A stretch of DNA of 64,000 bases, taken from NCBI GenBank assembly GCA_015061365.1, contig SUWS01000008.1:1-64000 (forward strand). Reading direction: 5' to 3'. This DNA comes from Lentimicrobiaceae bacterium. GTDB lineage: Bacteria; Bacteroidota; Bacteroidia; Bacteroidales; F082. Position 1 is the stretch's first letter, and the number at the start of each line of letters is the position of its first letter. A model generated the notes under the pieces. The model ran no database searches and had not been told where the DNA came from. It saw nothing but the letters and a program-made list of their open reading frames with translations. Both the position numbers and the translations under genes were made by a program. Of this stretch, positions 1-8,043 are shown one piece after another.

Positions 1-175
1 TCTTCTTTGTAAATTGTATCTCTTTTTTCTTTGTTTTCTGTCTTGACTCGGATTTATCTTCAGAATTGATAAGGTTTTTCTACACTTACCTTTCAGACTT
101 TGCTTGGATCATTCTTTCAAAGAACTTTTCAACTTATCTTTTCTCGCTTGGAGATTTTGTTGTTGAATTGGATTG
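1..175 (-). other. 5' leader of an rRNA operon (16S gene off the left edge)
   Basis: Read on the minus strand, the stretch runs from a strong promoter towards position 1 and ends in a sequence (ACAAAGAAGA) of the kind that directly precedes or starts bacterial 16S rRNA (AGAGTTTGATCC...). It contains GTTCTTTGAAAG (114-125), similar to the boxA antitermination element of rRNA leaders. No reading frame of note runs in this direction. Inference: transcript leader of an rrn operon whose 16S gene lies just outside the window. Extending the sequence by about 20 bases to the left would decide it. Confidence 0.62.
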
Positions 176-205
176 CAAAGATACGAACTTTTTAATTTCA
201 TGCAA
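176..205 (-). promoter_or_regulatory. Promoter, probable rrn operon
   Basis: Minus-strand -7 box TATCTTTG (176-183) fits the Bacteroidota sigma-ABfr consensus TAnnTTTG exactly, with a TTG (203-205) 19 bp upstream as the -33 element. It faces the left edge and the boxA-like leader. Confidence 0.7.
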
Positions 206-317
206 GAAAAAAATGATATTTTTTAATATTTTTTTAATTATTGTTTATAATCAATTATTTATATTCAATTTTATTGAGATTTAATCGTGTAATTGTACGA
301 TTTTTAGCTGTTTTTCT

Positions 318-956
318 TCATTGATCTTCTTCATATAGACTAAAAAATATCACTTTTTCTGTAATTTCTAGTTTTAGCATGTTGATTAAAGTGAAATTTA
401 CCAATGTTTTTTCAGCTTCTTTTTTACTAATTTTAGCCGCTTTCATAAATTCTTTTAGAGTGATTCTTTTATTATCGTTTAAGTATTTTAGTAAAAACAT
501 TTCGGATTCAGTAAATGTAACCCTAACCTCTTGTTTGTTATTTTGATATTTCCATATTTTTAACAAAATACCATCGGCAAGAATATTTTGGTCTTTAACA
601 CGTATATATACCTTATATATATTATTGTGGTCTGGTGCTCTGTGTTTATGATACTTGCTTTTAGGGACTATTATTTCTAAAACTGTCTTGCCGTTAATAT
701 TCCATTCTTTTGCTTGAAAATTTACATTAGGAATACAATACATCTCTGAGGCGGTCTGTATCATGTGTTTTTCTTCTTCAGACCTGATTCCAGAGATTGC
801 ACCATTATCTTTGACTCCAATCAACAGACGTCCGCCATCTGTATTGGCGAAAGCAACGAGTGTTCTGGCTATTTTTTTGCTGTCAGATATTTCAAATTTA
901 AAATCGAGCATCTGATGCTCTCCTTCCTCGATTAATTTATGAATGTGATTGGACAT
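318..956 (-). CDS. AlbA_2 (Schlafen-like) putative DNA-binding protein
   Basis: A 212-residue protein. The N-terminal part (about residues 8-120) has the AlbA_2 pattern: E-x-H-x-LDFK, then ARTLVAFANTDGGRLLIGV and an IVPKSKYHKH segment. The C-terminal third, about residues 140-205, is lysine-rich and helical and looks like a winged helix (FLLKYLNDNKRITLKEFMKA). AlbA_2 proteins are thought to bind nucleic acid and act as regulators or recombination accessories; the substrate cannot be inferred. It is monocistronic, between an rrn promoter and an AT-rich gap, with its own -7 box at 980-987. Confidence 0.8.
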   Translation of the reverse strand: MSNHIHKLIEEGEHQMLDFKFEISDSKKIARTLVAFANTDGGRLLIGVKDNGAISGIRSEEEKHMIQTASEMYCIPNVNFQAKEWNINGKTVLEIIVPKSKYHKHRAPDHNNIYKVYIRVKDQNILADGILLKIWKYQNNKQEVRVTFTESEMFLLKYLNDNKRITLKEFMKAAKISKKEAEKTLVNFTLINMLKLEITEKVIFFSLYEEDQ

Positions 957-979
957 TGTCTCAGATTTTTTAACGTATG

Positions 980-987
980 CAAAAATA
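980..987 (-). promoter_or_regulatory. -7 box for the AlbA_2 gene
   Basis: TATTTTTG on the minus strand, 24 bp before the ATG at 956; matches TAnnTTTG. No clear -33 element was seen. Confidence 0.5.
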
Positions 988-1307
988 ATGAAAACTAATA
1001 CATGTATTTCAAGGATTGTGAAAATAAGTATTGCAATAGTGCATCTATTAATTAATTAAGGTATATCAAATTATGTTATTAAACATCTTTTTTTTAAATG
1101 AGTTCAGTTGAAGAGTAGGGGTGATTCCTGTTTTTTAAGACGTTTAATGAGAAATTATTTGCTGAGTGAGTTAGTATTAAATTGATTGATAAAAAGCCTT
1201 TAAAACGAAAATTTACAAATATAATTACTAATTTACAATAATAAAATACAAAACAACAAAATTACACAAGTAAATAACATTCAATCAAATACAAATATGT
1301 AAATATA

Positions 1308-1319
1308 TTACAAATGTAA
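1308..1319. repeat. TTACA..TGTAA palindrome, distal copy
   Basis: TTACAAATGTAA is the reverse complement of the two copies at 1581-1592 and 1604-1615. On the minus strand it contains TACATTTG, a perfect -7 box. TACAAATATGTA at 1290-1301 is a looser relative. It could be a distal operator or an alternative promoter for the AlbA_2 gene. Confidence 0.5.
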
Positions 1320-1580
1320 ATAAAGATATATGAATAACTATACTTATTTAAAATATCTTCTATATTACTATTGATAGTGTTAAATATAAGAAAAACAATA
1401 ATATATGTTAAAATATATTAATAATTACTTTAAAAATCGTGATTATAATGACCTATAATTGATTCTTAAAAATAATTAAGATAAAATATTGTATAATAAT
1501 ATTTTATATAAAATAAATTAGAGTTAATAATAAACAATACTTTATATTTTACGATTTTACAAAAATAAAATCGAATATTA

Positions 1581-1615
1581 TTACATTTGTAAGAAATTTA
1601 TTATTACATTTGTAA
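1581..1615 (+). promoter_or_regulatory. Twin palindromes overlapping -7 boxes: candidate operator/promoter of the XRE gene
   Basis: TTACATTTGTAA occurs at 1581-1592 and 1604-1615, 23 bp apart, each preceded by ATTA. Each copy contains TACATTTG (1582-1589 and 1605-1612), an exact Bacteroidota -7 box, so promoter and dyad symmetry are superimposed. The second copy ends 62 bp before the likely ATG at 1678. A dimeric HTH protein binding there would occlude the promoter, consistent with autorepression by the downstream gene (inference). Confidence 0.55.
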
Positions 1616-1677
1616 ACTTATTAAACTCTGAAATTGAAAATTTGAAAAGGATTAATAAGTATTTTAACTTATATATA

Positions 1678-2145
1678 ATGGATTTGATTAAAGATAGATT
1701 GGCACATATTTTACGTGCAAAAAATTTGACAGCGACTCAATTTGCAGAAATGATGCAGATACAACCTTCTAATGTGTCGCATTTATTAAGTGGTAGAAAT
1801 AAACCTAGTCTTGACTTTTTGATAAAACTTAAAGCTTTGTTCCCTGAATATAGCTTTGATTGGATTATTTTGGGTAAAAAACCTATTACTAACAGCGAAT
1901 ATAATCTTAAGCAAGACAATAATCTCTTCGAACAATTTGATGATATTCAATTTACTGACCATAACTTGAATGAGAAACAAGATAGTCTGCTAACCGACAA
2001 TATAATTCCTAATGATGTAAATAATACTGATAACAATAATACTATTGTATCAAATTTGATTGACAATGATTTACATAAAAGATTAATTCAAATCATATAT
2101 GTTTATGATGATAGCACATTTGAGGTACTTAACAAAAGAAAATAG
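1678..2145 (+). CDS. Small XRE-family HTH transcriptional regulator
   Basis: Taking the ATG at 1678 gives 155 residues starting MDLIKDRLAHIL; an in-frame TTG 36 bp upstream is less likely. Residues 1-65 form a Cro/C1-type helix-turn-helix (TATQFAEMMQIQPSNVSHLL then SGRNKPSLDFLIKL), followed by YSFDWIILGK, a pattern common in Bacteroidota XRE regulators. The rest is Asn/Asp-rich and unstructured, ending in a short helix (HKRLIQIIYVYDDSTFEVL) that may mediate dimerisation. Paired palindromes over its promoter suggest self-regulation. The target is unknown; it does not look like part of a toxin-antitoxin pair, since no partner gene is adjacent. Confidence 0.8.
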   Translation: MDLIKDRLAHILRAKNLTATQFAEMMQIQPSNVSHLLSGRNKPSLDFLIKLKALFPEYSFDWIILGKKPITNSEYNLKQDNNLFEQFDDIQFTDHNLNEKQDSLLTDNIIPNDVNNTDNNNTIVSNLIDNDLHKRLIQIIYVYDDSTFEVLNKRK

Positions 2146-2192
2146 TATCTACAATTAGTTGTATTCATTTTTATTAATTTCATTTTTTTTCT

Positions 2193-2200
2193 TATATTTG
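2193..2200 (+). promoter_or_regulatory. -7 box for nrnA
   Basis: TATATTTG 25 bp before the nrnA ATG, matching TAnnTTTG; no good TTTG at -33. Confidence 0.5.
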
Positions 2201-2225
2201 TATTTTAAAAAATGTAAATTAATAT

Positions 2226-3248
2226 ATGTATAGACAATTGATCTTTAAGTCTTTAACTGATACATTATACAAATATAGAAAGATAGTTATTGTTTCTCAT
2301 GTTAATCCGGATGGTGATGCGTTGGGTTCATCTTTGGCACTTCATCTTTTTGCAAAAAAGGTAGGAATAGATTCACAAGTGATTATTCCCAATGATTATC
2401 CTAATTTTCTTTCGTGGTTGCCGTCTATCAATGATATCATCGTATATGATAAGTGTAAGGAGGAAGCCAAGCAAAAATTGACTGATGCAGAATTAATCTG
2501 TTATTTAGATTTTAATACTGAGTCACGAACAGGTGTTATGCATAATGATTTATTACATTTTGCTAAAATACCTAAATTATTGATAGATCATCATATAGGA
2601 GCAGATACATCTAAGTTTGAGGCGTATTTTTCGGAGACAGAGATCTCTAGTACTTCAGAGATGGTAGCTGAATTGATTAAATATCATGGTTTCGAATCTT
2701 ATTTAGATGATGAGATTGCTAATTGCATATTGACAGGAATGATTACGGATACTGGCTCATTTACACATTCAATTTATAGAAATACATTTAGTTTGTGTGG
2801 TGAGATATTGTCTGCGACAAATGTTGATTATATGAAGATTCATCAGAATATTTATGATAATTCTACCGAAAATAGGCTGAGGTTACTCGGTTTTTTAATT
2901 AGTGACAGAATGACTGTGCTAAACGATTACAATACAGCGTACATTTATGCATCTAAATCTGATTTAGAATCATTTAATTATCAAGTTGGTGATACAGAAG
3001 GAGTAGTCAACTATCCGCTTTCTATTTCGAATATAAAGATGTCAGTATTATTAACAGAGCGTCAGGGTTGTATTAGACTGTCGTTCCGTTCAAAAGGTGA
3101 CTTTTCGGTTAATGATCTGGCGAGAGACCATTTTGATGGAGGTGGCCATTTTAACGCTGCAGGTGGTACATTGCATTGTTCCTTAGAAGAGGCTATAGAG
3201 AAGTTGTTATCAGTTTTACCAGAGTATAAGGAATTATTGAATAGATGA
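2226..3248 (+). CDS. nrnA: DHH-family bifunctional oligoribonuclease/PAP phosphatase NrnA
   Basis: A 340-residue DHH phosphoesterase. Visible motifs: SHVNPDGDALGSS (about 24-36), a DFN motif near 97, IDHH near 120, TDTGSF near 170, and the DHHA1 signature GGGHFNAAGG near 307-316. Such enzymes degrade 2-5-nt RNA oligomers and dephosphorylate 3'-phosphoadenosine 5'-phosphate, using Mn2+. It is cytosolic. The stop codon overlaps the start of the first FKBP lipoprotein by 4 bp, so nrnA leads the operon with the FKBP genes. The pairing of a DHH gene with FKBP lipoproteins (gldI-like) recurs in Bacteroidota as I recall it. Confidence 0.92.
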   Translation: MYRQLIFKSLTDTLYKYRKIVIVSHVNPDGDALGSSLALHLFAKKVGIDSQVIIPNDYPNFLSWLPSINDIIVYDKCKEEAKQKLTDAELICYLDFNTESRTGVMHNDLLHFAKIPKLLIDHHIGADTSKFEAYFSETEISSTSEMVAELIKYHGFESYLDDEIANCILTGMITDTGSFTHSIYRNTFSLCGEILSATNVDYMKIHQNIYDNSTENRLRLLGFLISDRMTVLNDYNTAYIYASKSDLESFNYQVGDTEGVVNYPLSISNIKMSVLLTERQGCIRLSFRSKGDFSVNDLARDHFDGGGHFNAAGGTLHCSLEEAIEKLLSVLPEYKELLNR

Positions 3249-3739
3249 AAAGATTGTTGAAATTTACTGGTTTTATACTGATAATTAATATATTATCAGT
3301 ATTTGTATCGTGTTCGATAGAGACGTATGCCACAAAGAAGATAAGTGCAGATAATGAAATCTTATTATACATTGAAAATAATCGACTTGATGTAAGACCT
3401 AACCAATCAGGATTAGTTTTTATTCCATTAGAAGATGGAAATGGAGAATATCCTCAGGATGGAGATAAAGTAGCATTTCATTATACTGGATATTTCATGG
3501 ATGGAGAAGTCTTTGACACTTCGTATGATAAACCATATCCTCTGATAGTTGAATTGGGCAATGGTATGATAATTAGAGGATTAGAAGAATCTCTAAAAAT
3601 GATGAACAAAAGTTCTACTGCAAAAGTTATAGTTCCTTTTTATCTCGCATATAATGATATGGAAAATGCACCAGTGCCTCCGTTCTCAAATCTTATCTTC
3701 GAATTAAAATTGATTGATTTTACGCCTGTTGAAAAATGA
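3245..3739 (+). CDS. FKBP-type peptidyl-prolyl isomerase lipoprotein (one domain)
   Basis: 164 residues. A signal peptide with lipobox FVSC (Cys about 23) predicts a lipid-anchored envelope protein. One FKBP domain (about 70-162) retains FHYTGYFMDGEVFDTS and a YLAY segment, but the usual Trp of the active-site floor (VIPGW in canonical FKBPs) is replaced (IIRGLEE). It may therefore be weakly active or a chaperone. First of four FKBP-like genes in tandem; it overlaps nrnA by 4 bp and the next gene by 4 bp, implying translational coupling. Related in type to GldI, but gliding cannot be inferred. Confidence 0.88.
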   Translation: MKRLLKFTGFILIINILSVFVSCSIETYATKKISADNEILLYIENNRLDVRPNQSGLVFIPLEDGNGEYPQDGDKVAFHYTGYFMDGEVFDTSYDKPYPLIVELGNGMIIRGLEESLKMMNKSSTAKVIVPFYLAYNDMENAPVPPFSNLIFELKLIDFTPVEK

Positions 3740-4275
3740 AGAATTACCAACTAATATTATCTTTTTTGTATGTGATAACAATGAATTTTGTTTCATGTGA
3801 CAGTATTAGTAATAAAGAGAATCAGTCGCAATTAATTGATAAAAAAGATCTTCAGGAAACATTGATAGAGGCAAATATAGAATTCTTAGCACAAGAATCT
3901 AATGCAATTGATAATTATGTAACAAATAATAATTTAAATGTAATCAAAACGGGAACGGGGCTAAGGTATCAGATATTTAGCCCTGGTGATGGTGATTTTG
4001 TAAAAAAAGGAGATCTGATAACAATTGATTATAAACTTGAATCATTAAAAGGAGATTTGATATACTCTTCTGAAAATGATGGCTTTAAATCGTTTGTTGT
4101 TGGTAGAGGTGGTGTTGAAAGTGGCTTAGAAGAAGCTGTCCTGAAAATGAAAAAAAATAGTGAGGCGATTTTTATTTTACCATCTCATTTGGCCCATGGC
4201 TATGTTGGTGATGGTGATAAAATAACTTACCGTACCGTGTTAGTGTATAAAGTAAAAGTAATTGACATTAAATAA
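3736..4275 (+). CDS. Degenerate FKBP-type lipoprotein
   Basis: 179 residues with a lipoprotein signal (NFVSC, Cys about 21). The FKBP-like domain lies at about 75-179. The core is recognisable (IDYKLESLKGD, GRGGVESGLEEAVLKMKK, ILPSHLAHGYVG), but the FD pair of the catalytic pocket is replaced (IYSS) and the Trp is absent. Peptidyl-prolyl isomerase activity is doubtful; a periplasmic chaperone or binding role is more likely (inference). Overlaps its upstream neighbour by 4 bp; 17 bp separate it from the next FKBP gene. Confidence 0.84.
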   Translation: MKNYQLILSFLYVITMNFVSCDSISNKENQSQLIDKKDLQETLIEANIEFLAQESNAIDNYVTNNNLNVIKTGTGLRYQIFSPGDGDFVKKGDLITIDYKLESLKGDLIYSSENDGFKSFVVGRGGVESGLEEAVLKMKKNSEAIFILPSHLAHGYVGDGDKITYRTVLVYKVKVIDIK

Positions 4276-4292
4276 TTAAAAATTAAAGCAAC

Positions 4293-5159
4293 ATGAAAAA
4301 ACTATTTTTATTTACTATGATTTTCGGTGTATTATTTACATCTTGTCAAAATGAAAAAAATAATGCTTATGCAGGATTTGAAAAAACAGAATCAGGTTTG
4401 TATTACAAGTTCCATAATCAGAATGTAGGTGATACTCCAGAATTGATGGAACTGATTGATTTACAGATTGCCTGTTTTATAAATGATTCATCAGTAATTA
4501 TTCCAAATAATCGAATGATAATGCAAATGATTGAACCTTTGTTTGCAGGTGACATTTATGATGGAATTAAGATGATGTCGGTAGGTGATTCAGCTTCTTT
4601 CATTGTTCGTACAGATTCTACATTTATGACTTTGTTCCAGTTACCTACTTTACCAACTGAATTTTCAAAAACAGATGTCATGAGATTTGATATTAAACTT
4701 AATGATTTTTATCCAGAATCTGAATTTGCAAACAAGCAGATGGAGTATATGAAAAAAACATACAAAAATGAAACAGAGAATGCTGAAAATGAATTAAATA
4801 AATATCTGAAAGAGAATAAACTTAATCCTATAAGAACAGAATCTGGACTCTATTATTTACAAACAAAATCTGGTAATGGAGAAAATCCTCAAGTAGGAAC
4901 TCAGGTTAAAGTACATTATACGGGAAAACTTCTAGATGGTACTGTATTCGATTCGTCAATATCAAGAAATGAACCTATACAATTTGATTTAGGTGTAGGT
5001 CAAGTAATTCCAGGATGGGATGAAGGCATTAGATTGATGTCAAAGGGAGAAAAGGGCATCTTGTTTATTCCTTATTATTTAGGTTATGGTGACAGAGGAG
5101 CTGGCGCAATTCCTCCATTTGCAACTTTGATTTTCGATGTTGAATTAGTTGATTTCTAA
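4293..5159 (+). CDS. Two-domain FKBP lipoprotein with one canonical C-terminal FKBP domain
   Basis: 288 residues; lipobox FTSC (Cys about 18). The N-terminal half (about 30-145) is a very degenerate FKBP-like domain lacking the pocket residues. A charged linker (about 150-175) leads to a fully canonical FKBP domain (about 190-288): [48 protein letters not shown] and FDVELVDF. This is the one member of the cluster expected to be an active isomerase. It likely acts on envelope proteins; a strong terminator hairpin follows. Confidence 0.9.
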   Translation: MKKLFLFTMIFGVLFTSCQNEKNNAYAGFEKTESGLYYKFHNQNVGDTPELMELIDLQIACFINDSSVIIPNNRMIMQMIEPLFAGDIYDGIKMMSVGDSASFIVRTDSTFMTLFQLPTLPTEFSKTDVMRFDIKLNDFYPESEFANKQMEYMKKTYKNETENAENELNKYLKENKLNPIRTESGLYYLQTKSGNGENPQVGTQVKVHYTGKLLDGTVFDSSISRNEPIQFDLGVGQVIPGWDEGIRLMSKGEKGILFIPYYLGYGDRGAGAIPPFATLIFDVELVDF

Positions 5160-5172
5160 TTTTTTTTATAAG

Positions 5173-5216
5173 AACTCTTCTTTGTTTTCATATAAATTAC
5201 AAAGAAGAGTTTTTTG
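5173..5216 (+). terminator. Rho-independent terminator after the two-domain FKBP gene
   Basis: A 13-bp perfect stem (5173-5185 with 5199-5211; left arm AACTCTTCTTTGT), a 13-nt loop and a T-run. It separates the first three FKBP genes from the fourth. Confidence 0.75.
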
Positions 5217-5270
5217 CAAGATTATATAGAACCAAAAACGTTTATATTGTTATTCAAATAAATTATATGT

Positions 5271-6578
5271 ATGAAAAATAGAATATTGATATTATTACTG
5301 TTTTCTTTATCATTATTAATAGTTTCATGTAATAGAAGTGATTACAAGAGAACAGACAATGGAGCATTGATGAAGTTCTACACAATCAACAACAATAATG
5401 AGATGCCTGAGATAGGAGATATGGTTGTTGTTGATGTTACTCAGAGGGTTTCAGATTCAGTACTGTTTAGTTCAGAATTGTTAGGAGAACCTTTTGAGAT
5501 GATTGTGGAAGTACCGTCATTTAAAGGTGATATTATGAGCGCGTTATTGAATATGCATCTCAATGATCATGCATCCGTTATTTTTCCTATAGATTCGATG
5601 TTTACAAGTATTGGTGAGGACTTGCCTCCGTATATTGAATCTGGAACATTGACTGAAATGGAAATAGTTTTAAAAGAGATCGTTAGAAAAGAAGTTATAG
5701 AAGAAGAACTTCGTATAGAAACGGAAATGAGAAAAAGTAATGAGGAATCTATGCTTGCACCTTATTATAATGATGATAATTGTACTTCGACTGATGATGG
5801 TATAATAATTCTTAATTTAAATAAAGGAAAGGGTAGATTAGCTAAAGCTGGTGATATAATGAAAGTATATTTTACTTTCTGTACGTTAGAAGGTGATACG
5901 TTGCTTGATTTTTCTACTGGAAAACCATACGAATTAGTTTTTGGTGATATGGCTTTGGGACAAGGTTTCTATGAAGGCTTAGGGCTCGTTGCAAAAGATG
6001 GAGATGCTGAATTTATTATACCGTCATCTTTAGCATGGGGCGCTGATGGTTTTCAAGGTGTTATTCTTCCTTATACTCCATTTAAGTTTGACTTGCAAGT
6101 TGTTGATATTATGACTTCCGACGAATATGAGGAAGAGCAGGCGATCATGATGGAGAAAGAGGAAAGAGAAAATGCTCAACGTCTTAAAGAAGAGCCAACT
6201 AAAATAGCAAATTATGTTAAGGATAATAATATAAATGTACAACCTAAGACATCTGGATTGTATTTTATAGAGACAGAGCAGGGTATTGGTGAATCGGCAC
6301 AGACTGGCGACATGGTGATAGTGCATTATACAATATTTAATTTGGATGGTAAATTAATTGAGAGCAGTTATGATTATAATCAGCCGATACCGTTTGTTTA
6401 TGGAGAGAATCAGATGATTCCTGGTATTGAAGAAGCTGTTGGATATATGAAAGTAGGAGGGAAGGCGAGAATCATAGTCCCATCTCAATTAGGTTTTGGT
6501 GAAATTAAAATTGATGATAATCTTCCCGCAAATTCAACTCTTATTATTGATTTGGAATTTGTTGATCTTCAGAGATAG
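5271..6578 (+). CDS. Three-domain FKBP-like lipoprotein
   Basis: 435 residues, lipobox IVSC (Cys about 20). Three FKBP-like units can be traced: about 40-135 (highly degenerate), about 185-285 (FTFCTLEGDTLLDFS, SSLAWGADGF) and about 335-435 (VHYTIFNLDGKLIESS, MIPGIEEAVGYMKVGGKA, SQLGFGE). None has the complete FKBP catalytic set: the third lacks the FD pair and the Trp. Helical charged linkers (DEYEEEQAIMMEKEERENAQ) join the units. Probably a periplasmic scaffold or chaperone from domain duplication. Its 3' end overlaps the convergent polysaccharide gene by 35 bp. Confidence 0.83.
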   Translation: MKNRILILLLFSLSLLIVSCNRSDYKRTDNGALMKFYTINNNNEMPEIGDMVVVDVTQRVSDSVLFSSELLGEPFEMIVEVPSFKGDIMSALLNMHLNDHASVIFPIDSMFTSIGEDLPPYIESGTLTEMEIVLKEIVRKEVIEEELRIETEMRKSNEESMLAPYYNDDNCTSTDDGIIILNLNKGKGRLAKAGDIMKVYFTFCTLEGDTLLDFSTGKPYELVFGDMALGQGFYEGLGLVAKDGDAEFIIPSSLAWGADGFQGVILPYTPFKFDLQVVDIMTSDEYEEEQAIMMEKEERENAQRLKEEPTKIANYVKDNNINVQPKTSGLYFIETEQGIGESAQTGDMVIVHYTIFNLDGKLIESSYDYNQPIPFVYGENQMIPGIEEAVGYMKVGGKARIIVPSQLGFGEIKIDDNLPANSTLIIDLEFVDLQR

Positions 6579-8043
6579 GATCAAAATAATTTGTCTTGCC
6601 AGAATGATAGACATCAATAACTGTTATGATGGCAAGACAACTCCATACAGGCACAGCCAATTTATCAGTATCCAAGAAATTGTTTAATACTCCGTGTGTG
6701 AAATAACTTATTATAGCTAAAGTAGCTGCGAGTACCAATATCTTGGATTCTTTATTTTTAGCTTTCTTATATGTCATAAGTCCTTTATATACAGATACAA
6801 TAACCAAAAGGATCACAATTAATGAACCTATCACGCCCATGTCGGCTAATGCGCCGATATATTCGCTGTGAGCATTGCCTCCATCGCCATGATTTGTGGT
6901 AATGATGGTTTGATTCATAGATAACTGATAAGGAGCATAGACGAATTGGTAAGTTCCTGGTCCCCATCCAAAGAAAGGTCTTTCTTCAAACAACCTGAAT
7001 GCAGAACTCCATCTGTTTAATCGTTCAAGATTAGATGCATCTGTAGATATATTTGTAATTGATTGAATGTGTTCTACAAAATTGTTCGATGAGTCTTGTT
7101 CATTACGTTCCATAACATCGATGATCTGATGTCTGAATGTAAAGAATAATGTGACTAATGCTATTACTATCGTTAAAATATATTTGAATTTGATTTTCAA
7201 TAAAACGCAAAAGAGAACTCCGATTGCGGCAATGATACTCAACCATGCTGCTCTACATGCTGACAGATACATTCCCATGCATAATATTGCAAAACAAACT
7301 ATTATTATGATTCTTTGTGATGTCTTGATGTTAGGTAAAAAAATAAACGCTGCATTTATGATTAAATAAATCGCTAATGCAGCTCCGTACGCTGTATGGT
7401 CATTATAGAATGGAGACATTACCCAGTGGGCTGAATTTCCAGAGAAACCGTTAATAGCATGATTTATAGTGGTATATATAACTACAATTATAAGTCCTGT
7501 AATATACAACCATACAAATTTATTGATGTTTTTTGGTTCTTTAAATAATTTTGCACAGACAAAATAAGCAGGAATAACGAACCATATTCTTGATAATAAA
7601 TATTTGGCGGATACTAATGGAAATTCACTTGTGATAGTCGTTATCAAAATCCATACAAACATCAAATATATTACGATTGAAATAGGATGGTGTGCAATTT
7701 TATTGTCGAATTTTTTCTCGTATAGTAGTTTCGCTATGAAAAAAAACAGAACGCCGAACAATAGTGGTTCAACAGGAACAGAAAGTGACAAACCAATATT
7801 TAAGCCCAGACCTTCTAAGTTAATCGACAGTGGTGTTAGGAACGCAATTAAAAATAGAACCTTGTCATAAGAGAAACAATATAGCATCAATATACCTAAC
7901 AGAATTGGTAGAGCATACATATAGTAAATGTTCTTCTCTACAACCAAAAATATGCTGAGGGCGACAAACAATGTCACGATCAGATAGAATCCTGCTATTT
8001 TGATATTCTTATGCAAAGTCTTGAAATTAGTCTTTAATATCAA
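6544..8043 (-). CDS. O-antigen ligase/polymerase (Wzy_C family) membrane protein
   Basis: 499 residues with ten or more hydrophobic segments. A large extracytoplasmic loop carries the Wzy_C signature region (RPFFGWGPGTYQF, then AHSEYIGALADMGVIG). The family comprises O-antigen ligases (WaaL) and O-polysaccharide polymerases (Wzy), which cannot be told apart by sequence alone; the flippase and chain-length neighbours favour a polymerase. It overlaps the upstream chain-length gene by 17 bp, so they are one operon. The last 35 bp overlap the convergent FKBP gene. Confidence 0.85.
   Translation of the reverse strand: MILKTNFKTLHKNIKIAGFYLIVTLFVALSIFLVVEKNIYYMYALPILLGILMLYCFSYDKVLFLIAFLTPLSINLEGLGLNIGLSLSVPVEPLLFGVLFFFIAKLLYEKKFDNKIAHHPISIVIYLMFVWILITTITSEFPLVSAKYLLSRIWFVIPAYFVCAKLFKEPKNINKFVWLYITGLIIVVIYTTINHAINGFSGNSAHWVMSPFYNDHTAYGAALAIYLIINAAFIFLPNIKTSQRIIIIVCFAILCMGMYLSACRAAWLSIIAAIGVLFCVLLKIKFKYILTIVIALVTLFFTFRHQIIDVMERNEQDSSNNFVEHIQSITNISTDASNLERLNRWSSAFRLFEERPFFGWGPGTYQFVYAPYQLSMNQTIITTNHGDGGNAHSEYIGALADMGVIGSLIVILLVIVSVYKGLMTYKKAKNKESKILVLAATLAIISYFTHGVLNNFLDTDKLAVPVWSCLAIITVIDVYHSGKTNYFDPISEDQQIPNQ

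Larger units (their letters stand above)
957..1677. other. AT-rich 0.7-kb intergenic region with palindromic repeats
   Basis: No credible gene is seen. The segment is extremely AT-rich, most strikingly 1201-1620, and lies between the divergent AlbA_2 and XRE genes. It holds at least three copies of the near-palindrome TTACA-NN-TGTAA (1308-1319, 1581-1592, 1604-1615) and a related TACA-AATA-TGTA (1290-1301). These are annotated separately. Confidence 0.75.

Noticed and set aside
66..284. 72-residue open frame at the left edge
   Set aside because: Lies over the rRNA leader and promoter on the other strand; composition is Phe/Ile/Lys-biased as expected by chance in AT-rich DNA.
2148..2165. Terminator after the XRE gene
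   Set aside because: Only a weak 5-bp dyad without a clean T-run; not called.
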